Below, piece after piece: positions 53,489 to 62,200 of a stretch of DNA of 64,000 bases (position 1 is its first letter; each line of letters begins with the position of its first letter). The stretch comes from Perkinsus olseni (taxonomy: Eukaryota; Perkinsozoa; Perkinsida; Perkinsidae), in assembly GCA_013115135.1 (NCBI GenBank), contig JABANP010000155.1:40345-104344 (forward strand), given 5' to 3'. The notes under the pieces were generated by a model. It ran no database searches and had not been told where the DNA came from. It saw only the letters and a program-made list of their open reading frames with translations. A program made the translations under genes and the position numbers.

Positions 53489-55142
53489 ATGGAAAAATAC
53501 ACAGCATTCGCGGACCCCAGCTCCGGTGTGAACCCCTTCATACCCCCTTGGCTGGCAAACCCACCCAGAGACTCCAAGGCCCTCAAGCTGCTCCGGCCTC
53601 TTCTACTCTGCCTTCCTCTGGTCGTCTTGCGCCTGCCATTTCTCATACTAGGGATGCTACTACTGGCAGTCTCCCAGCTGTTAGTGACGGTTTTTACGCT
53701 ACTATCGGTCCCAGTCGGCCGAGGCCTGTGTTGGCTACTTTACCCAGTGAGTGCCAGACTGGCCCTATTGGGAGTAGGGGTTGTTCGATACCATAAGGAT
53801 CTTGCCGATAGTAGACGGCTGAAGGTAGTAGGAGAGGGAAGAGCTATCGTGATGGGGAGGGGCATTCGGCGAGTCGTCCTTATGCCGGATTCCATGACCT
53901 ATGAACCCATCATAGGTCATGAGTAGTCACGGTTCCGAGTAGCCGTCGTCATGCCGTAACTCCTCGTCACCTGCGGCAGCTGTCGTTCACAGCAACTGGA
54001 TTGCTCTATTAGCCCTATTCTATTGCTTTATGTGACGCGGGAGTTAGCGACATTGAATAGTGATACCTCGATCCATGAATCTCTCAAGGCGAACTCAGTG
54101 CGCTCGAGGGTGATGGTGTACGGTGGAGTATCCTAGCTTGTTGCATGGACTTCGGGCTTTCTAAAGATACGCCCAATCGTCGACCCAGCGTCGTTCGGTT
54201 CATCGGATATAATCCTCTCCAACTACCAAAGCCTCACGGACGTTTTGCTGCTCTTGGCCTGCTGGGCCCCCAGGAAGTTCATTTTCGTCAACTCCGCGGG
54301 TCAAGCTCGGATACTCGGCCCGATTGGTGCTCTACTGGAAGCCTGCTCCAAGAACCCCGGCCAGTGGGGGACCTCAGGTCGCCGGTCTCCCCGACTCGGA
54401 GCAGATCCTGGACGAGGGAGCCGGCCCGTACGTGATCTTCGCTGAAGGCGCGCGTAAGCGTTCCGGGGGAGTGACTATTGACCAGGAGGCTAGGCCTTGC
54501 TATGGATATTCAGGCACCAATGGCACCGGAATCCTGCGGTTCCCAAAGAAGGTTGACGCCTTTGTCGAAGCAGCTCGGAAGTCAGGGCGACTTGGAGCCG
54601 CGGGCATTCACTACTCTTCCAAGAACAACTGTGGACACTATAGTCCATCTCATACTCGTAGGCTGTGGGCTGCTTGCAACAAGTCAGCACGTCCTGTTAG
54701 TACCGATTCCCGGGGCATTGCACACGCTGTACCAGATGGCGCAGCTCTATCAACCAGCAACCGTCACTTGGCTGCCATGCAAGGATACTAAAGCCAGTAC
54801 GGCGATACAGGTGAACAACAGCGAATAATAACGTGCTTCAGTCCACTAGACAAACCGATTGAGGCTGCCTCGGTTCTTCGGCTTGAGAGAGCGTACTGCC
54901 ATTCGCTTCGGATTAGTGATTATAATCTTTCTCGGGTTTTTATGCATTTTGAAATTTTGACTCGCCCCTCCTCTTGGTTTCGCCGCACGCTTCGCATTGA
55001 TGTTCTTCAGACAACCACACTGCTGAGTCGGTTGGTCGGCAGGGAATGCGTCGACATGTCCGAGAAGGTGGACGCGCGGACAGCTGAAGCCTTCCGGAAC
55101 TATTATTCGCAGTACTCCGTTGTTTCCAAGAAGGCAGAATAA
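53489..55142 (+). CDS. PlsC-family lysophospholipid acyltransferase (LOA1/LPCAT-like), membrane protein
   Basis: Probably transfers acyl chains to a lysophospholipid at the ER. Exon 1 (53489 to about 53926 or a little less) starts MEKYTAFADPSSGVNPFIPP, then a long hydrophobic segment (residues about 35-95, two helices), then GVVRYHK. The next exon, from about 54190, holds ILSNYQSLTDVLLLLACW, aligning with the NHxxxxD motif I of the family but with Y in place of the catalytic H; the pattern NYQS...D is known in LOA1-like proteins. A later exon holds VIFAEGARKRSGG and GILRFPKK, matching the (F/V)PEGxxxxxxxxLxFxK motif. The following exon has a hydrophobic stretch and IPGALHTLYQMAQLYQPATV, typical of this group. 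The last exon (about 55011-55142) ends FRNYYSQYSVVSKKAE. Exon joins are approximate. Confidence 0.68.
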
Positions 55143-56103
55143 GTATCAACTTTGTGAATCTTCCAGGGACTTGTGTTAGCAGTGGCATCGAAGGGCGCGG
55201 GCTCCCAAGTAGGTAAAGGCAATACCACCGCCTTCGATGGGCATTCGAGAAGGGGATATTCTTGCCACAATGGGACTAAAAGCCAGCCCAGTAGCTTACT
55301 CGTTGTGAATCGTAACGCTATCGTACACGCTTGGGCACTTTGTAGATGCACAATTGACGCGGTTTCGTACGGTGCCGAAACACTGCTAACAGCAGTGGGA
55401 TGCTCCGAGCCAGAAGAGGACCCGAGAAGTCTGGCATTAGCGATAACGGCCCGTTGTTTCAGGACGTTGGGCCCGCTATACGCTGCAATTGCTTCGGAAT
55501 GCACGTGTGCTTGGAGGTACAGTTCGAGCCGGAGTCGTTACTTCACGTTGCTCGTCCCCTATATTGTATATTGTCGATTTTTGCGATGAAGTGTCCAATA
55601 ACGACGTAGAAAATTGAGAAGGTCGCGTGGTAGAGAATTTTATGTAGATTCAGAATCTGTCATTATTTTTGTTTTATTATTCTGCAAATGGTGACAGAAA
55701 TCGGTCACACGTGTTGTGTTCGGCACACAACTTTGTCGATCTCAGCTAGCTGGAAGTATCAGCCTTCGCAGGACTCTTGTGCGCGGTCTGAGCTTTTGTC
55801 AATAAGCTGTACTGTATAAAATGGGACCGGCGGTGAAAATCTCTTGCGATGACACTACAGAAGCGCGTAGCTCAAGTGCTCAGCTCATCACCTACCGTGA
55901 GGTTTCGCCGAAGATCCCTACTCCCGATCATCGGCTTATCTCCCGCGTCGTGCTCAGTCCCGATCATGTGAAGGTCTCGAGCACAATTGCTCGGCTGAGC
56001 GCTCCTCTATTGAGCGCTCTGTGCATTTCCACATGTCCGGAATATTAAGTTTCCGCACAGCCCCCTCCTCAATTCGAAGGAATTCCCAACCCACAAGGAC
56101 GTC
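55143..56103. other. Intergenic region, overlapping unrecognised frames
   Basis: Open frames on both strands overlap at 55103-55589, neither with motifs; the frame 55821-56048 (MGPAVKISCDD) is also unrecognised. AT-rich at 55610-55690. Nothing else seen. Confidence 0.4.
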
Positions 56104-56592
56104 ATGACTCCAACCTTTGTCAGAGCGATACACGGGCTGCTCCTGATCCACTTGGCCAACGGTGGATATCTCCAGCCTCGTCATCGAATGTCAAGTCCGT
56201 TACCGAATAGCTTCTATCAGGGCTTTATCGGGAACGAACGGGAGATCTCCTACCATTTCTTGCAGGAGGATGGACAGCTCACTGTGGAAATCACAGTAAG
56301 TTCTCTGAACAACCGCGGAGCAGCTGAAGACCACCGAGAGACGAGAGCGGACGCCTCAGTTGTTCATATGAACCCTGGTAACAACTTCGGAGTTATTTTT
56401 CGGAGTGGCTACGAGAACTTCACCCGCTCATTGCAGAGGAACTTCCCTGAACTGAGTCTGGAACGCCGAGACTTCGAGAGAATTTTCGTTGTAGATCACA
56501 GCAGGATCTTCGTCCAGGTGGAAGGCCGCCACGCTGATTTATCCTTGACTTGGTCGGACTTGGGAGGCGAGGAGAGCTCTGATGGTGACTGA
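56104..56592 (+). CDS. Small secreted protein, unknown function
   Basis: Not recognised. One exon, 162 residues. The N-terminus MTPTFVRAIHGLLLIHLANG is a plausible signal peptide. The mature part alternates polar and beta-type stretches (QLTVEITVSSLNNR, FGVIFRSGYENF, RIFVQVEGRHADLSLTW) and ends in an acidic tail EESSDGD before TGA. No cysteine, no membrane helix after the signal. The pattern suggests a small beta-rich extracellular protein. Lineage-specific secreted proteins of this kind are expected in parasitic alveolates, but there is no direct support. Confidence 0.55.
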   Translation: MTPTFVRAIHGLLLIHLANGGYLQPRHRMSSPLPNSFYQGFIGNEREISYHFLQEDGQLTVEITVSSLNNRGAAEDHRETRADASVVHMNPGNNFGVIFRSGYENFTRSLQRNFPELSLERRDFERIFVVDHSRIFVQVEGRHADLSLTWSDLGGEESSDGD

Positions 56593-57438
56593 GGTGACTG
56601 AAGTGGTCCCCGAGACAGTTGCCCATATCAATGTTCGGGATGTTTGTATGATGTGTGGAATGATCTGCTCCGATGGGTGTTGCGCTTGCTGAGTATACCA
56701 ACTCAAACGAGGCCTAGCTAGCAGTCTTCGCACAGTGTCAGTACCGAACGGTCAATATAGAGCCGCTTTTGGTCATCTAAGGGTACGTATAGGATAAGGC
56801 AGCGATGGAAGTCGTCTTTTCACAGTTGTACCAAGCATGACGCAAAGCATCACAACTATGTCCGAGAAATCAGCACTTCTGAAGTCATGCAAAGGTCGAC
56901 TGTACCGCTCACTCGCCCATCCTCTTGAAACGACATGTGGGACCCACAGTGTGGACCATCCATCACAATCGATTCCACCTAGTCGAGGAGGACGACCGAG
57001 GCGCTGATGTTCGCCTGATTAACTTCAGCTAAAGCTGTCATTCTGTTACTTGAAGTTGAGTGTTGAGGTAACGGTCCGTCACAGACAGAAGTTGTGCTGG
57101 TGATGTTTGCGCTCAGAGGAGAACGATAAGAACTCGATCCCTTGGATAGCTCGATGCTATCTTCACCCACTACTGGGATATCAGGTACGCTGTGTTGGCA
57201 GCTCTGAGTAGGGTTCCAAGAACGTTCGGTTCGAGCCGACCCGGAACGCCTTCTATGCAGCTCACCCAGTCCGCTAGAACTGCCGTGGACCTCAGAATGC
57301 TTAATCGTGTTGGGCCCCCGTCAGGGAAGTCATCAGGGCACGTTATGATCACGCTTGCCAAGACTGCGTGCGCTTCTCCAGCTGTGAGTGCGAGTGCAAA
57401 GTCCAAAAATGCAGCAATCTTCGCCTGCACACTAGCAC

Positions 57439-57469
57439 TGAATCTGAGTGAACCGTTCACTCAGATTCA
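57439..57469. repeat. Perfect 15-bp-arm palindrome
   Basis: TGAATCTGAGTGAAC, one base C, then its exact reverse complement. Located 92 bp left of the retrotransposon. Confidence 0.9.
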
Positions 57470-57561
57470 ATGCTGCTGTGCGAGCAGAGTGTCGAGTTGC
57501 TCAGTTGGCTCAGATGATGCCACACCGGATGGACCAAACTGACCGGAGCATCTAATTCCCC

Positions 57562-57890
57562 TGATGAGACCGAAGACTGTCTCATAGATGACCCGCTTCC
57601 CTCTCGTGTAGGGATGCGCATCTCTGTTGCTACTGGTGTCTCAGCTGGTGTTCGACGTCCCCGCCGTTACTGGTCGTCAGGTAGGGTCTGTGGCGTGCGC
57701 AGGTCTGGCGCCCTGGATATCCTATGGGACGGTTCCGAAACGGCTGGCTGCGAAACTGTCCGAGTTGATGATGCCGAATTTAAAGTGTTGCGATGAGTTG
57801 CATGCTCAGTATTATTCCGTATATAAACCGTAGCCATCTTGGCTCAAGACCTTAGTTGGGTTTTTGCGTTTCCCCAATTAGGATCTAACA
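57562..57890 (+). repeat. 5' LTR
   Basis: 329 bp, TG...CA. Contains GTATATAAA at 57819-57827 followed at once by a full 22-nt spliced-leader match (57827-57848), so the presumed transcript start (R region) lies there. An open frame 57614-57796 inside the LTR matches the C-terminal extension of pol. Confidence 0.93.
57827..57848 (+). promoter_or_regulatory. Spliced-leader sequence inside the LTR
   Basis: 22 nt beginning ACCGTAGCC and ending TTGGCTCAAG, identical (from memory) to the Perkinsus spliced leader and one base from the dinoflagellate one. It is followed by ACCTTAG rather than a GT donor, so it is not an SL RNA gene but a copy of a trans-spliced 5' end. It sits right behind TATAAA. 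Confidence 0.85.
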
Positions 57891-57901
57891 TGGCGACACC
57901 T
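57891..57901 (+). promoter_or_regulatory. Primer-binding site for tRNA-Ser(GCU)
   Basis: TGGCGACACCT directly follows the LTR. It is the exact complement of the last 8 nt of the tRNA-Ser(GCU) encoded at 23.8-24.8 kb (AGGTGTCG) plus the added CCA: 11 consecutive pairs. The gag start codon overlaps the LTR/PBS border (ATG at 57890-57892). Confidence 0.85.
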
Positions 57902-59257
57902 TCCGACGAACTCCAAGCGGCAAGAAGCCAAATCCGTCAATCCAAGCGTGCACTCCGTGACACTCGTGAGAAGTTGAAGAACATCCTCGACGACGAGACC
58001 GACGACACCAAGAAGATTATCAATGACCTTCAGGTTAAAGAAGTCAACCTGACCAAGTGCATCGAGGAACTCGAGTCCCGCATCGCTGAACTCGAGCTGT
58101 CCATCGACAACGAGCGTTCACAGATCGCTCGACAAGAAGGCCGGTCGAGAGTTGCGCTTCCGACATCCCCAACAGCTGAGAAGCAAAACAAGCATGCTAT
58201 TTCATTATTCATGTCCGCCAGCGAGCATGAGCAAGACGACAAACGTGACGACGACATCGACAACCACGAGACTCCCTCGAAGATACTCTCGTCCGCCTCC
58301 TCCGACCAGCTTACCGCGGCTGACCTTGGCGCTCTCTCGGTACCGTCGCTTCAGACTCCGTCATGCATTGGTGCCCATCTGTCCTTGCTGGAACAGCTCT
58401 TCCAGGAGGCCGGTGCTGGTACGATCAGCTCTGGTGTGTTCATACCCTCATGGACATCTGCGCATCACTGTGTACAACAAACTGCTCGAGAGCGTCCAGT
58501 CCTGCGAGTTGGTATCGAGTGTCATTCACGACATCGCCCAGAACAGCGAGTACAAATGGTCCGTGATCAAGGCTGAACTACAGCAGGAGTTTGCCCGTCG
58601 AGACCTTCTCAAGGCTGAGTACAACGCGGTCATGAGGTCTCTCTCCTTCTCTGGCCTTGGCACTGTGGAAACCTTCTTGCGAAAGGCCCTGGCTGCCTTT
58701 CGCATGTACCGTACTGTGTACGGCTCTGACCGGGCTGAACTGCGGTCCATGACTAGATCCGTGGTCATGAAACTGCCAGAGAAGCTCCGGATATGTGTGG
58801 TTCAGAGTCTGCAGAGTGAGAAGGTTGGTAGTGGTGACTGGGAACTTGCCTTGCCGTTTGATGATACCAGTGGTCGTCCGTCTGTGATCTCTGTCATCAG
58901 ATCTAACTGTCGTACCTTCCGAGATGCTGGTGTCTCTCTCGACAGTCATCATGGTTCCAACAACAACAACAGCAACCGTAACCACAACAACGGCAAAGGC
59001 TACCACAACTCTACCGACCGAGTAGCTCAAGTATCTGACGGTAAAGGTGGTCGTGGCGAGTCTCTCTCCAAATGGGCTGGCCGCTTCGCGGCTGTATTTG
59101 TCGTTACTGGTCCCGGAGTCGCAGGCTCTCCCGAGAATCACGTCCAGTACGACGATGCTCGACACTACCCCCGGAAAGATGGTAACGGCGTCATCTGGTT
59201 TCTGGCCTATAAGGATGAGGAGAATGGTTCCAAGATCATCGGCGACCTCTCCAGTGA

Positions 59258-62200
59258 CCAGTTCGAGACCAGGAGGTTCGAGTTCCGTACCAGACGCCTC
59301 ACATCTACCCCGGCACCGTCAAAAAACTAAGTAGGCCTGATGCTGAGGTTCGCGAAACACCTCTGCATCCTGCCGGCCTATCCACTGAAGTTTCGCAATC
59401 CGTCTCTCCTCCAGTTAGCGAGGATAGTGTCCTTGCTCTCTCGTCTGCTACCATTCCGCCCGAGATTCTGCTGCGTGGTGCCCTTCGTTCCACATCGTCT
59501 AGCACTTGGGACTCTGCCGTTGACGTTCCCGTTCTCGTGGACTCTGGCGCTGGTGGCAACTATTTACTTGTGTGTGATACCGATGCTGACTCTCTCATTC
59601 ATAGTTCAGGCGCTCTATTCACCCCGTCCAAGAGCTCCGGCCCAGTGAAGTCAGTGTCCCTTGCCGATGGCTCCCGTCGTACCATCAGCAAGTCCGTTGA
59701 TGTCACTATCGGTATCTACCCAGTCGGCTCGTGTGGTCGCGAATCCCTCGTCGGTCAGCAGCAGGTGACTCTTAGCGTGCTCCCCGTCTCACCTTGTCCT
59801 TTTCTCCGTCCAGGATCTTGGTGTACGCTCGCTGGTCGCAGTCTGCTGGCGCTCTGGGATCTGACTACCAAAGGCTCGACTTATGCTACCATAGGCGACG
59901 TATGTGTCTTCCGTACAAGCTCTCCCGATGACCGTGCTTCGGAGACTCATACCCCCTGTCTGGCACTCTGTGACGATTCTGACGGCCCCGACCTGTCATC
60001 GACTGGCGTGGAGATCCAGCCTTCCTGCGAGTCGACTCCTAGCTCCATCAGTGTTGTGCCGTCCGATGACATCGTCCACCGTATTGAGCAGCTTCTTCAG
60101 CAGCTCTGTGATCAAGGATGGCGCCCTCTTGTGCGATGCCCGAGTGAAGCTCTCCGTGTCAAGCTCCGTCGTCTAGCTCCTCATGAACCCCATGACACCG
60201 ATATCCAAGCCTTCTGTTTCACCGTCGACCTCTCCGCCTTCGACAAGTCGAAGGTTGGTCCACAGCGAGGCTACGCACGAGGGCTTTATAACCGTCTATC
60301 GAGCGCGGATAGGGAGACCTATGCGCGGCTCATAAAGGACTACTTGGACCGAGGATGGTGGTCTTCCGTTGAGAAGTGTCAGCTGAACCGTATCGCTGAC
60401 ATCTCGCCGCCAATTCCCGTTTTCATGATCGGTGGTTCGTCATCAAAGTCTTCTGCGACCGTGAAGAAGCCCAGATTAGTCTTGGATTGCCGAGCCATCA
60501 ACGAAGGACTCCCGTCAACCAGTAGTGAGAACCCTAGTGGCTCACTGATCATCAATGCTCTCCGCTGGTCTTCCCCCGTCGCCATAGCGAGCATTGATGC
60601 ACAGCAGGCGTTTTATCGCCTGCAGGTAAGTGGTCTCACACTGCTGCTGGTGAGTGCCCTCGGATGCTATACCAGCCGTCGCATCTGCTTTGGTCTCTCC
60701 CCAGGAACGTCTTCCCTACAATCCTCGTTGGGAACCCTCTTCTTCCTTGTGACCTACCTCTACATCAGTGGTTTCTGGAGCCTATATGTTGACGATGGCA
60801 TACTGTCCGGGTCCGTCCGTCACCTCGTCTACAACCTCACTGTGCTGGTCTATGCCATGCTCCTCTGCGGCTTCGCGGTGCAGTTGGCCAAGTTCGCATG
60901 CATATGCGAGCCCTCTCATGCAGCAGAACTGAGTGAGTCTCTCAAGCCTCTCGGAACCGTGCCTTCAGAGTCTCTCTCGCTCCTGCGTACTTCGCTCTGC
61001 TACCGCCCTGGCTCTCTCGTACTCCACTGCTGTCGTGAAGAACGTCTCGACCGTGTGTACAAGTTTGCCTGCTCTGATACCATCTATCAGCTCTCCAAGT
61101 CCGCGGCATTTTCCTATGCTGGTGCCCTCTCGTATGATGTGGGAAGAGTCCATCCAGAATGCCGAAGCTGTTCGGATGGCATCCGATCGTTGCTGGGTCG
61201 CTGCTTGGCAAAGCAAGGGTGGCAGACCGTGGTCAATCTCCGGTGTCAGCTGACCGCTCCTCAACTAGCCGCCTACGACTACTTCATCCGATGGATGAAA
61301 GAGCTCTCCTCACCGTCTGCTGCCAAGTGCTCGCACTCTACCCCATGCCCGTCAAATGGTGAACTACCCGACCTTACCCTCGTGACCGACGCCTCTCGTT
61401 CCGGTGGTGGTTTCCTGATACTTCGCGGCTCAGTGGAGGGCGGGAGCGAGACTGGTCTCGCAGATCTTCCGATGCTCTGCGCTGATGGGTTCCGGTGGAG
61501 TAGAGTACAGAGGCACTACCACTCCAACCGTCGAGAACTACTGTCATTGGTGGTTGGACTCCGCGCCTGTGCCGACTTGGTGTGCCACTACTTCACCAAC
61601 TCGAAGGACTCATCTGCTTGTGGTTCTCGCCGCCGACCCAAGGTGCATGTCCTCTCTGACAACAAGGCCGTCATCCACTGGTCTCGTGAGGATGCCCCCG
61701 CCTTGTTCAACAGTGGCCAAGCGCTGGAGAAACGAGCTCTCACTCGCCTTGTCCTGGTGGCAATGGACGAGCTGAAGGCTCTAAAACGTCATGCAGATAT
61801 CGAGGTGAGACACGTTGAGGGTCGTATTAATGTCCTGGCTGATAGACTGTCACGTTTATACGATAGTGTGATAGCTCCCGGGATTACTTTGAGTGACGTT
61901 CTCTGTGACGATCTTCCGAACTCTACTCCCGTGTGGCCAGAGGAATCCGATGATGACATCCGTTTCCTCTCTGTGGAGTCGTCAGTCGAGCCGCTCACTC
62001 ATTGCTGTGATCCTTACACCCGTGATCGCCTGCTTCTCTTCCGTCACTGCGAGCAGAACGCCGGTGATGTCTCACTCGATCTGCGAACTGATTTTATTGG
62101 TCTTGTAGCTAGCTCTCCTTTCGAAGTATCGCCGTGCTTCGTGGAACATATAGCTACTCAGTGTTATGATTACTCGACCGCGTTGTCGCGTGTCCGCTGT

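Larger units (their letters stand above)
57890..59330 (+). pseudogene. gag: gag, with one frame change
   Basis: Structural protein of the element. The N-terminal frame starts at ATG 57890 (MATPSDELQAARSQIRQSK) and is a long charged coiled coil to about residue 85; it stays open to 58576. The conserved-looking C-terminal part (LRITVYNKLLESVQ, LRKALAAFRMYRTVYGSDRAEL, an Asn/His-rich run near 58965-59010) is in another frame open from 58152 to TAA 59328-59330. One frame change near 58440-58460 is needed between them. No CCHC zinc knuckle was recognised. Either this copy has a broken gag or there is a one-base sequencing error. Confidence 0.7.

Noticed and set aside
55103..55589. Overlapping open frames on both strands after the acyltransferase
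   Set aside because: Each frame could be chance; neither strand shows a domain, signal peptide or agreed splice sites.
57170..57460. Hypothetical minus-strand protein (MNGSLRFSASVQ...) next to the retrotransposon
   Set aside because: No consistent splice to the neighbouring frame at 56979-57170, no motif, and the opposite strand is also open; not supportable.
57827..57848. SL RNA gene
   Set aside because: The leader is not followed by a GT splice donor or an Sm-site-like region; it lies within an LTR, so it is a copied leader and not a donor gene.
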